This document shows positions 10,307 through 22,800 of a stretch of 64,000 nucleotides of DNA, piece by piece. How positions within the stretch are numbered: position 1 is the stretch's first letter; every line of letters starts with the position of its first letter. The notes beneath the pieces are model-generated. The model was not told where the DNA came from. It searched no databases and was given only the letters and a program-made list of their open reading frames with translations. This stretch comes from Bradysia coprophila. Taxonomy: Eukaryota; Arthropoda; Insecta; Diptera; Sciaridae. Both the position numbers and the translations under genes were made by a program. The DNA is taken from contig NW_023503555.1 of NCBI RefSeq assembly GCF_014529535.1, positions 4,960,001 to 5,024,000 of the forward strand. The letters run 5' to 3'.

Positions 10307-10409
10307 TGGAATCATTTATTCATTCTGAAATATATTATTTTATACGAAGGACGCATTTTCTAATCGCTCTCAAATAAATAATCCTCGCCGGAATCGCGCA
10401 TAATTAACA
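10307..10409 (+). repeat. 3' LTR remnant of the copia element
   Basis: Begins TGGAAT then jumps to CATTTATTCATTCTG, skipping about 260 bp present in the 5' LTR, and ends CGCGCATAATTAACA like the 5' copy. A 37-bp stretch between GACGCAT and CGCGCAT is extra relative to the 5' LTR, or was lost from it. Confidence 0.7.
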
Positions 10410-10618
10410 TAATTTGATTTGACACAAAGATGAGACCACTTCATTTCGTTGCTCTTAATCTGCTTTATATTCATTTTGCAACATTATCAGAACTTTATGA
10501 GAACAACTTTAGAAATTCATAGAAGCAATTAACTGCGTTTCACAAAATTCAGAGAATTTTTAAAATCGAAGAGAAGTTACGAAAATAATTGATAGAAGTT
10601 TCCGCTTGGAGAATAAAC

Positions 10619-11738
10619 TTACGATTTCTGTTTAGACATAATTATCCGAGGGCGTCCGGTACTTTCGTTTAGTGTTTTGGCTCGTTTCGCCGATGGCGAT
10701 GGTTCAACTGACGATTGTGATGACATTCTTTTAGTTTTAGTTTTCACTGCTTCAGCTTTTTCGACCTTTACAGTTGCATCGACATTTGGACGTGATCCAT
10801 TGTTTTGTGACAATGACGATGATTTGGTATCATCGTTCTTAACAAAAAACGTCATTGAATCAAGATCTGTGATAACAATCGATACGTCGTCAATGTTCAG
10901 TTGTTTAAATATTTCAAAATTCTGAGAGACGATGATTGTGATTTTGTCGGAGTCGGCATCTAAAACAGAAACAACGTGTGAAATTGGGGAAAAATGCGAC
11001 ATTCGGTAAAATTTGGAAAATTTTTTTGATTTCATGACAATGGCCAATAATAAAGTCAACTTTTTCTTAGCAATGTTGTTGGCTTTCAGAAAAAAAACTC
11101 AATTTGCTTGCCTCACTTGACTTTTTTTCACGATCTTTTCATGAAATTTGTGAAAAAAAATTTAAGAATAGGCCCTGTCACTGTATCAACCAACTGAATT
11201 TCCAATGCCACATTAACAAGTCATAAGTCTTGACAACCCATAACTTATGGGCCATAAGGGGTTGGATGATAAATCTGATTACCTTATGAGATATATCTGT
11301 GAAGAGTTTAGTCAAAAAACCTCCGAACTACACTGACAAAAAAGTTTCGAAAAACTTAGCTGTTGCAGGTAACTTTGTCTCCAGGTAATCTACAATAGCT
11401 GCCACAGCTGTAGCGCCCCATACAAAAAACACAGCAACAGCTGAGTTTTTCGAAACTTTTTTGTCAGTGTATAACTCAATCGGTCAGTAGCAAGAAAAAT
11501 GCAATTCACATTACAGCACGGTAACACCTGAATATTGTTTACCTTCATAAAACAGTTCCAATTTTTGGTTCAGATCAGGAAATCGTCTGAATATCTCCTC
11601 TTTGAAGCTCTCGAAAGTGTCCGTACTCGGTTGGATAACAACCATTTTGCTCGCTCTTCCAAAGTAATTCTTCGTAAGACTCACTTTGTAAATTCGACTT
11701 TTCGAATTTTTGTACGTAAACAACGTCTGTGTTAACAT
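10619..11738 (-). CDS. PB1-like domain protein, two exons (178 aa)
   Basis: Exons on the minus strand are 11738-11543 and 10959-10619; the donor AAG|GTAAAC and acceptor GTTTTAG|AT join in frame, giving 178 codons plus stop. Residues about 8-100 look like a PB1/ubiquitin-fold domain: a basic first half (SRIYKVSLTKNYFG), a FESFKEEIFRRFP helix, and an acidic OPCA-like motif FYEDADSDKI formed exactly across the splice junction. PB1 domains mediate heterodimer assembly in signalling proteins. The C-terminal half is low-complexity with Ser/Lys/Arg-rich PSAKRAKTL and GRPRII, suggesting nuclear or nucleic-acid contact (inference). The stop TAA overlaps a strong donor (TC|GTAAGT), so a longer isoform is possible, but no further exon was recognised; the copia insertion lies just downstream. 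No orthologue is named. Confidence 0.6.
11331..11469. mobile_element. Foldback MITE, TA-flanked, TIR CACTGACAAAAAAGTTTCG
   Basis: A 139-bp element inside the intron of the PB1-like gene. Terminal inverted repeats of about 32 bp run CACTGACAAAAAAGTTTCG to CGAAACTTTTTTGTCAGTG, and both outer flanks are TA. The inner part contains further inverted pieces (CAGCTGTAGCGCC, CAGCTATTGTAG). A diverged relative of the inner part lies at 32360-32455. Confidence 0.8.
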
Positions 11739-11932
11739 TAAACAAAATATTAATTTATATGTCAAAAATGGATATGTCAAAAATGTCAACATACAGTGAT
11801 GCCGGTGATGCCTGTTGTGTTTTCACTTTCAAAGGCTACACGTATTGAATTTTTTGCAAACAGATGGCGTCGTTTTTTTCCTTATTCAAGAGATTCGTTG
11901 AACATATCTGTGAAGTTTTTGTTATTCAGGTA

Positions 11933-12084
11933 CAGTTTTTAACATTCAAAAGTATCGACATATTATACATTTCTTATTTCTCGAACTTCTCTCATTTCTC
12001 CATATACTCGTTTATGGAGAAATGAGAGAAGTAAGCAAAATAAGAAATTTATAATGTGTCGATACTTTTGAATGTTAAAAACTG
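11933..12084. mobile_element. Foldback MITE, TA-flanked, TIR CAGTTTTTAACATTC
   Basis: A 152-bp near-palindrome with an 8-bp loop near 12009. Each arm is about 70 bp, and the outer 30 bp (CAGTTTTTAACATTCAAAAG and its complement) are perfect. TA flanks are at 11931-11932 and 12085-12086. No coding capacity. Confidence 0.8.
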
Positions 12085-12280
12085 TATCATATTTCCTTAT
12101 AGAAGTTGGAGGTCTTCTGCTTTCGTAGCAGTCGTTAATGTTTCGAATCTACTTCTTTAGTACCGGTAACCGCCAGTATGAGTGCTATTCCCATATATCC
12201 ATCTAGACAGCCGATTTATTCTTCTAGATAAATAAACGTGACGTCACTACATGGCGCGAGTAAGATTTATCTTTTAGGTA

Positions 12281-12562
12281 AGACCAAGGTAAATATATGG
12301 GCGGAGGTAATGCCATTCAGACGAACGGCCTAGCACAATAGTTCGTTGCCACTGACATCTTTTTTTCAAAATGGTTGAATAAGATTTACTTGTGTTTCAC
12401 AAAATGTTGTACTTATCACAAAACAGATGGCCCAGGTTTCTAAGCAATTTTGTTATTTTAAAGACAGGGATAGATGGCGTTTATAGCAAACTTTCGTGCC
12501 CTTGCACATCTGATCCGGTTGTATATGGCATTACCTCCTCACTATATTTACCTTGGGCAAGA
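12281..12562. mobile_element. Inverted-repeat element, roughly 36-bp arms
   Basis: Left arm 12281-12316 (containing CCAAGGTAAATATA and GGAGGTAATGCCAT) is repeated inverted at 12524-12562 with a few differences. The 207 bp between carry no recognisable gene. Likely a non-autonomous DNA transposon remnant; ends and TSD not determined. Confidence 0.55.
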
Positions 12563-13656
12563 CATATACTGGCACTTAAGGTAGAAGTGGGCGACACCTT
12601 CCGACAAAAAAAATGACTTAAAGAAAAGAGCACGTGAAAAGCAAAGATCATTAACTGTCAAAATGTATGAACCAATTTAGTTTTTATCAGCTCTAATTAA
12701 ATTGTTGCCTAGTAAGTTACTACATTCCGTAAGTATTATTTTGTGCAAATGATAAAAAATTTCTTTCGATTGTGTAAACATCAAAGGAATTAAATAAATT
12801 AAATTAAACCGAAATCCTCCATACATTTTGACAGGAAGTCCATTAAATTTAGTGACAAAAAGCAACCTCTACAGTGCATCTCAAGTTGTTATTCGAGAGA
12901 GCATGAGTCGTGACAATACTCATCTTGCATGGATTTACCGAAAAAATCATATGTGCGGTGTGTGATCATAGTTATTTTCCTAACACATACTAAAGGGCTT
13001 TTTTAGTGAATGAGAAGAGAATCGAATTCGCTAAAAAAGCATTTTAGCATTTTGAGGAACAACGACGATGTCGCGATATTTCAACTAGGAACAATGTATT
13101 TCTCCACTCATGAAAAAAGGATGTTTTTGTTAAATTTTGCTTTAGGTAAATGACAGTGACATACCGGATGTACCCAAAATGACCACCGAGTCACCCTGAA
13201 TCCGTGGTGAAAATTTGGTGCTTGAATATGTGTGTGTACTGAAGACCCAAAGAGTGAAAAGTGCTCATAGCACTTGTTTGGTCGTAGTTCCAAGTCCTGA
13301 CCGTGGATCAGGTCAACTAAAGTATCTATGGACAGCTCACGACCGTACGTAAGTGAAATAGTGATATTTATCAATTCTTTGTGTATCATTGTAAATCACG
13401 CCGGCGCGAGATATTTCTAGCCGCCCTGAACATTGCTAAGTACTCTAGGCTCTAGGGCCTATTTTAAATGAATTAAATTTCTTAAATTAAAAAAAGCTTC
13501 CCTTAACTCTTGCCCTTGGCAATAAAATATGGCAGCACTTCCACTCATCCGCTCAAGTAATGTAAATTAAAACAGATCTAACAAAGCCACTGTTTGACCT
13601 CCAGACAGTGCCATCTACCGCCAAACCAAACAAATGACAACGTTAAATTTTGTAAA
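12563..13656. other. Non-coding spacer
   Basis: No supportable gene. A small hairpin GCTTTTTTAGTGAAT...ATTCGCTAAAAAAGC lies near 12990-13047. At 13447-13490 there is a short AGGGCCTATTTT plus AATTT-rich tract belonging to a dispersed repeat type described in the findings. A 93-codon open stretch at 13108-13389 (minus) has no domain signs. Confidence 0.45.
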
Positions 13657-13657
13657 T

Positions 13658-13663
13658 TTTATT
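13658..13663 (-). promoter_or_regulatory. Polyadenylation signal of the FAR gene
   Basis: AATAAA on the minus strand about 42 nt past the stop codon at 13705, a typical insect spacing. Confidence 0.5.
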
Positions 13664-13704
13664 TTCATAAATTAACCGCGAACAAAAAGGAAGAAGGAAT
13701 TTAA

Positions 13705-15596
13705 CTACAACCAAATCAAAAATAGGCAAACAGACGAAGCAATAGCAAAAGTTAATTGAAATGTGCCGGCCAACGGAAGCACCATGAAATAAATTAATGC
13801 CAAGATGAACACCCATCCGACGTAGTATAAGACTTGAAATCTGCGAAATGCAAAGAACGTGTGAATACAGTTTAAACAACGGAGGAAACGAGCTCAACAA
13901 CAACTTACATCTTGAACATGACTCTATGCCACATCGTTGTCTCGTATGATTCATGGAAATAATATCGCCGGATTCCCAAGAAACAATTTTCTATCAGTTT
14001 GGACCAGTCACAATTTTTGGCATCGTATTGATAGCGATCGAGGTCGTCTGGATGCAACTCCCCCATGATTCTTAGCGCATTTTTAACAGAATATTGTAAG
14101 CTCTTATGCAAGAAGTAGTTGAATACTGTTGATCCCTTGTGGAACAGTTGCATGTATTCCAGCGTACTAAAATTCGAAGAAAAAAAATATTTTCAATCGG
14201 ACCCTTCCACTGTGAAATGCTTGAAGGACACTAACGATTTGCGCGACTTTCCGAACTGGAACAGCGATTCTGGTATTGCTAAAAACATGGCCGGTAGCAG
14301 ATGAAACAAGAAGACGAACACTTCGTAGCGGACCCCTTCACGAGGTTTCGTGTAGGGCATCCACACTATGGAATCGCACGGATTTTTTTGTACATTTTCG
14401 TTGAGTGCATCGCAGAATTGATTCAATGTGAATCGATTCCGTTCACCACATGTGCTATGTATAACCTCGATGGTTTCGGTTTTTCGGGTGCCAACATACC
14501 ATCCCATTGTTATGGCCGCATTTATGACATAGTCGCATGGAATTATATCGATACTTGACTCACCGTTACCAGAAATTGTTCGGAAGATTCCTGTCGATTT
14601 ATTCAAAATGTTTAGTGATAATGTCCCTGCTAGCCAAAGTCGACTTAAAGTTACCTTTAGCGTAACCAACCAATAGACCCAAATGACCACTATTTGCGTT
14701 TCCGACCCACCCCAGAATCGGATCTCTGTATGTTCCATATACTTGAGTGGAAATGCGGACAAGTTAACATTTTTCTTCGTCAAATCGAAATGATTCGTCA
14801 AAACTCACCCACAGACGGTCGTACAATGCCCGCTGGATAGCCAGCCATTTCTTTCAGCAGTAAATTTTCCGCCAATTGTTTCGTAAAGGTGTATGTGTTC
14901 GGGTGACCACCCACCAAAGCCTGAATTTCCGGTGCGGAATTACGTTGCCATAGTTCGTCATCGTTCACTAGTTTCATCATTTCGTACGGATCTTGGACAG
15001 ATGTGTATACCTTTTCCTCGATAAATTTATCTTGGTCAGCATTGCAGAATGCCGTTGACAGGTACACATAAGAATCCAATCTTTTTAGGCTCTTTGCGAA
15101 TTCTATCGTGCGATACGTTCCGATCAGATTGACTGTGATTGCTGTTTTCAAGTATGTATGGAATTTTATGGTTGCCGCACTGTGGTAGACAATGTTAACT
15201 GTGTCTCTGAGCCTTTGCAGTTCGTCGTCTCTAATACCAAGATTTTTTTCACTTAATTCACCAATCACCGGTACGATCTTTTTCAGTGCTTCTTCCGAAT
15301 GGGCTTTGAATAACTGAAATGGAAATCCACTTTTAGCAACTGCATGAAAAATTGATTCGCGATTTTCAACATACTGGTTTCGCAAGCAGTCGCTGTATCC
15401 TGGTGTGAGCATTTGCACCATATTTATCCCTCACTAATAGGAATATATTCCCCACATCCGGACTGGTGCTGAGAATTGATTCTACTAAAACTGCGCCCAA
15501 GAATCCAGTGCCTCCCGTTACAAATACATTTTTGTTGGCAAAAAATGATTTTATCGTCGACCTTTTCGGCTCGTCATCGGTTCGCACTGCAATCAT
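13705..15596 (-). CDS. Fatty acyl-CoA reductase, multi-exon, apparent frameshift
   Basis: Reduces fatty acyl-CoA to fatty alcohol with NADPH, used in insects for waxes, cuticular lipids and pheromones. Minus-strand exons: 15596 to about 15390 (start MIAVRTDDEP); about 15390-14809; 14741-14655; 14590 to about 14203; 14166-13909; 13840-13705. The Rossmann motif TGGTGFLG is at residues 27-34 and the YxxxK catalytic pair appears as YTFTK. IVRPSV, SIDIIPCDYVINAA and the C-terminal FAR_C region (DWSKLIENCFLGIRRYY) follow, then a hydrophobic tail ending at TAG 13705. Introns of 64-68 nt are clean GT-AG. The exon 4 donor is uncertain: the best protein fit needs a 36-nt intron, otherwise 63 nt with about eight residues lost. 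Between 15421 and 15366 the reading frame must shift by one base; this is a real lesion or a sequence error. Confidence 0.8.
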
Positions 15597-18500
15597 GATA
15601 AATTGAGGATTTCCTCCGTATGCCTTTAAACGAGAAACAAAATCGTAAAATTAGGATCGATTTTATGAAAGCAGACACTTCAAACAAACTTAAAATTGAT
15701 TTTCATGATATATTGCGTAGAAGGGCGAAAGGGACGCGAAAAAATACGGACTTGATTTGTGAACGCTCCCCTCCCATATTAAGACATCAAAGTTCGTAGT
15801 TACACGCACAACAACTTAAATTTATAAAAGGTGAGGTAATTTACTTCAGGTGAAACCATATAAACACGCAGAAGGCAGTGAGGTTGTATAAAAATCTGTT
15901 TATTGGATCAAATGATTGATCCTTCACAGGCGGCAACAAGGGTTGATTAGTGTTGATTAACAGTAAGTCAATCAAATCATTTTTGTGTTATGTGTTCCGT
16001 CCACATCATGTATCGTATACCGGCGGCATACTATGCCGCCCATTTTATCGTTAATCTGGTACTTCTTTCGACCTGTGAGCACATTCAGCGAATTGATGGA
16101 TCTATGGATCACTAAAATGACCACTGGCGTGACGATCGACTGTTCGGTTTGTGTGCAAACTAATGACAACAAACTTCGCTTCTAAGGGAATTCCCCGTAT
16201 TTGGTTCATTTGCATTCATTTCAAAGAATTGGACGTACTCAGTTATTCATTACTATGCGAAATCGTGAAGTTAGCAACGATTAATTTGCACACTTTTCTC
16301 ATCGTTCATCAGTTTTCTGTCATCAGTTTTGCCAAACAAAGAGATCTATTGGTCATTTCTATTTTTCATCACAAGATCAATTCGTTACAATCATTTCGTC
16401 CTTTTTTCTAGAAGAAAAGTTTTTGTTTTATAAGTTCTCGTCGTTGGTATGGATAGTCAGATGGATAACAGTCCGTAAAAGTTGAGTTTAGGCAATGCCT
16501 TCTCTAGCTTCGGCGCAAACATTTTTTTCAACTACAGCCACCTCAATTATGTTAGAAATGCGAGTTCTTGTTTTTCTTCGTTCCTCAGGTTCTACATTGA
16601 TGGAAGTATAGAACTGTTGGATCTTAAAAAACAGTCGAACCGATGAATTTCTTGCTATCCAAATTGAGGTAAGTGTTCGATCTTTCCTGTTGAAAAGTCT
16701 TCTATGAGCAGATGGAATACTTCTATACGTTAAATTTTGAAAAACGAAGATGGTGACGCCTCTTTGTCTCTGTCTCTCTATCACAGTTTCAATGATTCCT
16801 TAACTGCGTGAAAATGGCAACTTATTTGACATCTCAAATGACACTGACAATGATCTATGATCTATTGTGAAGGGTAAAGAACAAGCCCGAGTTATTTATC
16901 TTTACAAACGAAACATAGAGCCTACATATGTTAATGCTAAGAGCAACGGGGTTACCAACGTTATTTCCTGTGGCAAACAGACAATTTATTATATAATCCA
17001 GTCCCAAACTGGCCATACTAGGCAACCGGATATTGTCCCGAGAACTTTTTGAATTTTTTAAGTTTTTCAAGTTTTTTTTGCATAGTCCGGTTGGCTTTTT
17101 GGTAGCCAGTTCGGCACTGTGTTTATATCTAAAATCAACGACTGGCAGGTTATAACATAACCGGATAAATATAAATTCATACGAATCTATAGACGATTTT
17201 AATAATTAATTAGAAACACAAATTTATTCTAACACAAAAAATACCCAAGCACTCATCACAAACAAATTCCCGTCTGAGTTTATCAGCAGCGATTCATCTC
17301 GATTACATTAATTACTAGCCGTGATGCTAGTTTGTTTGTTTTTTGCTAGTCTATCGAAGAGATAAATTTATCAGCCGCAAAATCTTCAGACGGGAATCCA
17401 GCTTTCCATTGTTGATTTCCTGACTTTGTCGAAAACGTAATTAGCATAACGACTAACCAGAATTCGAAAATCTAATCGGCGAAAACTGGAAATTCTAATG
17501 GCAACGATACGGTGAAGAAACAAAAAAAAACATTGCCTCAGAACCTGACGTATTACAATTTGTATTAGGAAGTTTTAATATAAAAATCGAAACATTAAAA
17601 ACACAAGGTCAAGATCAAAATAAAACGAAATAAAACGCAATGAATGAGATGTGCCTCATTTCTTAATAATACAACAATTGTACCTCTGTCTAGGTCACTA
17701 TTGACATAATAATGAAACCTATACAAAATCTATACGGCTCAGATACCATTCATATTTATATAAGGAACACAGAGGAAAAAGAGCGAAATAAATCGTGTGA
17801 ATAATCAGTCTGTGACTCGAATTAATTTTTTTTCCTCATCTATCTTTTGATGCTTTGGAAATATTAAACATGGGAAATAATATATAACCACCACAGCAAT
17901 GATTCGTACGAGAAACGAATTCGATTGGAATATGTCTCATTCCATGTGAACAGTGGAAATGAATTGCGAAGCGACAGAATTTTTTTTTTGTTAATCTTCC
18001 ACAACTTCCGGTTTTTCGTCGGTAAAATGTAAATTGTGACAAAAAAAATAATTTTCTCTTAATAGTAGCGAACAGCAATGAAGGTAGCCGTATCGACAAA
18101 CTACAGATCTTTTCCTAAAAATTCAAAATCACGGTCACCACACTCTATTTTTTATGGTTCACTTTAATGCTTACGATTTTTTTTAAATACTTCCAGACAA
18201 TGATATCTTATTTCTGTCTCATTATATTTATTTACTGCTTATTCACTGCGCATAATTCATGTTCTACACAGGTAAAGTTAAATACAGATGAAAGAGAAAT
18301 ATAATAACCAACATAAAGACACATTCATAACACACAAAACCATTGATGAAGTTTAAAGAGATTAGAGTTGAACCTCTATATAACAAAAAACCATGAAATG
18401 AAACATTTAAGTTTTTTTTTTATTGAACTGCCGAAATAATTAGTCTATCCATCAGCGCAATTACTGATTGAACAACACAAACAGACCCACAAAAAAATGA

Positions 18501-19300
18501 TGATCGAACATTTCTTGCTAATTTTAATTAATTTAGTTTTGGCCGAATAAAAATGTTCTTACTCAATCGAAAACTCGTTTTCTTTGAATGGAAACCTGTT
18601 GGTGGTGTGATGGGCTTGCATAAAAATGTACACTTGAGAAAAGAGAAAATTCGAAAGAGTTTAAGGTCTGCATTCGGCAATTGGTTGGAAAGTCGTTTGC
18701 CAAAAAAAGAATCTGGTGCATCAAATTATCAGACATAAGCTGGTGTCTTCTTTCCAATATACGAAAAAAAAAATTTCGTTTTTGTTTTAATTGATGCAAA
18801 GAATACAGTCATCGAGTCATTACAAAAAATTCGTTTCACGGTGTATCGTATTATAATATTGGAAATACCTTGCGGCCACTAACAAAACGAGGAACTGGTG
18901 TGAGGAAAAAAAACTTTAAGAATTTTTGCTTGTCATCAAATTTGACTTAATACGAGTAAGTCATTTAGGATTTATAAAATCGCATAACGCTGCAAACACT
19001 GATTAAAATTGGATGTTGTGGAACCGATTGATTAGTGTATGAATCAAACGACTGATTGGCGCGGAGACTATCCACAGACTGCATGCTTTTGTGTCCTTTT
19101 TTCAATCAAATACTTTAGAGTGGAAGAAGAAATGATTGTGCCATTGCCATATCAAGCTTCATTGAGTATTCTTGTGTTTCTTAATATTAATGTGAAAGAA
19201 CAATGACTCAAAAAATGAACGTTTCAAAGACATCGCCTGTTCTCAATAGTTATAGGCTCGCGCTTTTATACTTTTATAAATTCAAAATCAAAATGGTTGC
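15597..19300. other. Non-coding spacer upstream of the FAR gene
   Basis: No gene supported. It contains A/T homopolymer-rich DNA and a foldback at 17266-17398. A TATA-like TTGTATAAAAATC lies at about 15884 without an associated coding region. Several open stretches of 60-98 codons lack domains or good splice partners. Confidence 0.45.
17266..17398. mobile_element. Foldback element, TIR ATTCCCGTCTGA
   Basis: ATTCCCGTCTGA at about 17266 is mirrored by TCAGACGGGAAT ending near 17398, and inner blocks (TTTATCAGC / CAGCCGC, ATCTCGAT / ATCGAAGAGAT) continue the fold imperfectly. It is about 130 bp and non-coding. Confidence 0.5.
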
Positions 19301-19304
19301 AAAA

Positions 19305-19806
19305 ACTAATGAAGTACAAGATTTTTGTGTCGATATCTGCTGATATTCTTAAATCAAACAAAGTACATAGTAGATTCAACACAATATACTTATGTTGCTA
19401 GGTTTTGTACACCCAACCAAGCAGTGGCTATTTTCGATAAAACTTTTGTTCTAATTTTCTAGAAAAAATCTTTCGAAAAATTCGATGAAAAATTTGCTCG
19501 AAAACATGCAGAGCAGCAAAGTATGAATGCAAGTGTTGTGCAAGAACAAATGAAATTAGAGACCGTCATAAGCTCACAATAACAGGTGTGAGGTTTGGAT
19601 CTTATAATTCTCATCAAGGAAAATTGATGTTAAAACAAATGAAGTACAAGATTTTGCGTCAATATTCTTAAATCAAATGAAGTAACGAAATCGACACAGC
19701 ATACAGGATATAATGGTAAGTTTTTTAGACCCAACAAAGTGTTGTGCAAGACCAAATGAAGTACGGGACCTTCATAAGCTCACCGTAGCACGTGTGAGAT
19801 GTTTGG
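19305..19806 (+). repeat. Imperfect direct duplication, two copies of a roughly 300-bp block
   Basis: The pair ACTAATGAAGTACAAGATTT (19306) and AACAAATGAAGTACAAGATTT (19635) start matching blocks. Each is followed by ATATTCTTAAATCAAA, and later by GTTGTGCAAGA...AAATGAA and TTCATAAGCTCAC-like text (19533-19600 and 19739-19805). Spacing differs between the two by indels. The first part of each copy also belongs to a dispersed family found elsewhere in the window. Confidence 0.7.
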
Positions 19807-22800
19807 AGAGCTAACATCGAACCATTCGCTATTCAACTCTGTAAAAGGTTAAATGTAGTCTCACGAAATGATTCCGAGAATCACTTTCAGTTATAAATCA
19901 ATTTAAAAAAAAATCCGTGCAAATCACTCACTGATGTTCAACGAGAAGTGAATAATTAGTGCCACACTCAATTATATAATGCAAATTTGTAATGTGCAGC
20001 AAAAATTCATTATGATGACATCGATGTTAAAGTGAATGCAATGCATAATCAAACAAAATACCAAAAAACAAAAATTTATACAAAGCAGCAACACATCGAA
20101 ATAAAAATGCCGTTGTGCCGTATACGTATGTTATTGTAAATGCAGACGCATTGAGGTGAGGTGCAATATACATCAATGCCATTTTTAATTGAACAAAAAA
20201 TGCATTTCTATCCGAACATGCGAAATGCATTGAACATTCAACAGTTTGCAATTTCGACTATGGGTACAATATTATATTTAACGAGTTAAAAACCAGAAGT
20301 GTATTGCCATGTTCGAGATATTGGTATATGTGTATGGTGGAGTCGGATTGAAATTGAAATATTTAGAAACTTTTTCGAGTTAATAATGCACAAACACATT
20401 CAGAGGCGTAAGATCATAATCGATTTCCTGTAAAGCTCACAGCTTTGATTGGAAAATGCGGTTAATTGGTAAACAAAACAAAATAATTGCAAGGTCTACC
20501 AGACAGTAAGATGGTAAGGGTCTGTCTGAATCTGCAAAAAAAAAGACTAAGAAAATGTATTGCAAAACGAGACGACAAATTCATCACTGTAGTCGCAACA
20601 ATAAGAAAAAATCTTGAAAATTTAAATGAAGAAAATTGGACAGATGATTTTCGTAGTAGTGGTGTACTGAAGGTTATTTTTTTCGATAAAAATTCTTGCA
20701 GAAACAGGTTAACATTTTACACCGAACCATCTTACAGTGCGACTGGTACAAAAGGTAAGAAAGACATCACTCATCACTCTTTTAACTGATTGCGCAAAGA
20801 TTCTGATTTTATATCGAAACTAATGACTCAGTAAATGAGCCAGCGAATATATTTCACTTAGCCGTCTACACCATCTAGCCTCAATTTATAATAAATTTTC
20901 CTAGCATAGTCGTGTACACAAACAAATATTTCCCAATGTTCAAGCATTATGGTGTAATTAGATTGATTCATTTAGCAATGTGTAGACAAGTAGATATAAA
21001 AATGTGCAACCCATTGACTGCATCTGATGTGAGTAAAGTGAATGAATCTCTTCGATTTCATTGCAGACAGAATTATATATAAGAAAATAGGCTACGTGTG
21101 CTGAAAATGCTGCACAATGTGCGTGAAAGAATTCGCGAAAGTGAAGGATGAAAACGACCGAGGCACTTTTTATTTCATTAAAAAAATCGTGACTGGCAAC
21201 GGGTGCGACAATTTCGCTTTTACTTTTTATTTGGTTTGTCACTACATCACGGAAAATTAATTTACGAATTGAGTAAGACCGACAGACAATAGACACTTTT
21301 GTCACATTAGTATTCCAGTAATATAACGATTTGTTCGCAAATGCGCGATTTAAAATTCATCGAACGTACGAGTCACGCAAAACCATTTTCTTTATTTCGT
21401 TTCTTATATTAAAATTGAATTTAATCATTTTTTATTCAACGAACATATTTCAAAATATATGCAAAAAGGTACACACCAAGTGGTTTAACCAGCAAAAAAA
21501 ATATTTAAGATCCTCGACAGCAACAACGAACAAAAAAAAATTATTTCGCGTTCGATCACCACCGAATCTAAGAACTGAATAAAAATCCAGACCAAAGTCA
21601 AGTTTACGAAAGCCAACAAAAGGCAACAGTGTTTAAAAGGAATTATATTTTTGCACGAACAACGCGAAACCAGCAACAAGTAGAACAAGAAAATGTTGTT
21701 TTGCTGCTTTAACAACAATGTTTTTAATGGAACATAGGTATATGAAAATTGGTTATGCTGATCGCACCAACCGATTGTAAAATCGGTTTGTGGTTTGTTG
21801 GTGGGAGCATAATATCGGTTGGAAGTTATGCTAGAGAATCCAATACAACGTAGTTCGTTGTCGGTATAATGATATAAGGACTCTTTGAAAATCCAACAAC
21901 GGAATAAGAGAGCGAGTTAACGATCTCTGCATCAATGCTTGCCACAGACACGAATTGATTTTTAAATCCACGAGTTTAACTACTCATTGTGGCAAAGCAA
22001 ATAATAAAAATTCTGGTCCGTCAAAAAAACCAGTCTGTGTCGCTGGTTCTTTCACTCAACGGATTTATGAATATTTAGTCAAAAATGTACAATGGAAACG
22101 ACTTTAGTAGATTGTATTATGAGTGATCCAACATCCAACACGTGGATGTTTGTAGGACCAATAAAATTTAACGATACGTCAAGCAAAAATTCATTTTTGA
22201 GTTGTCTAATTATCTGATTACAGATTTTCAATGCTTTAGCTCAATTATCAGATTGATAATATCAGGCCTAGGACAAAACACGGTTAAATTGGTTTTTTCA
22301 GGATAAATTAATTCAAAACTGTTCCGAGCTTTAGAAAGCTCGAAAAATGTTAAAAATTGTATTGCCAATCAGGCTTTATTTTTGGTAAATTTATTTGGAA
22401 AAATTTGACAAAGTTTACCGATCAAAAATAGATCCTCAAATATATTTTAGGAGTTTGCTTTAGGAGCGACGTGAAAGAGACCGAATTAGAGTTTTTCTTT
22501 TGTTCTGCTGTCAATTTTGACAATATTATAAACTAAAAATTGAATTATGTCTCTTTTGCGATGTCTACATACAGTGAGGGTCAGGTTTGGAAATCGTGAT
22601 GGAAAATTAAACCGGTAAAAATTTCGACAATACGTCAAAAGTGACGGATTAACAGCTTCAGCGCTCTAGATTAATGATCTTGAAGAGTTAAGATAGGACC
22701 TAGAGCGGAGCGAGTGAATTTGACGATTGTTTACTTTCGAAACGTTCAATTTCTTACTTCCCAGCACTTCTTTTCCTTACTTCTTGTTGTCCTAATTGCT

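Larger units (their letters stand above)
9685..10409 (+). mobile_element. Collapsed copia-type LTR retrotransposon
   Basis: A 5' LTR (9685-10007) is followed at once by a copia-style primer-binding site, a short gag fragment and a 3' LTR remnant (10307-10409). The two LTRs share TGGAAT at their starts and the stretch from CATTTATTCATTCTG to the AATTAACA end. The 3' copy has lost most of its U3 region but keeps a 37-bp piece (near 10363-10399) absent from the 5' copy. Almost all of gag-pol is gone. No clear 5-bp target duplication was found. Confidence 0.8.

Noticed and set aside
13108-13389. 93-codon minus-strand frame near the FAR gene
   Set aside because: No domain, no splice signals joining it to neighbours.
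16488-16784. 98-codon minus-strand frame
   Set aside because: No domain; residue mix typical of chance; no neighbouring exon.
20487-20789. 100-codon plus-strand frame ending near a splice donor
   Set aside because: No recognisable family, no partner exon, AT-driven composition.
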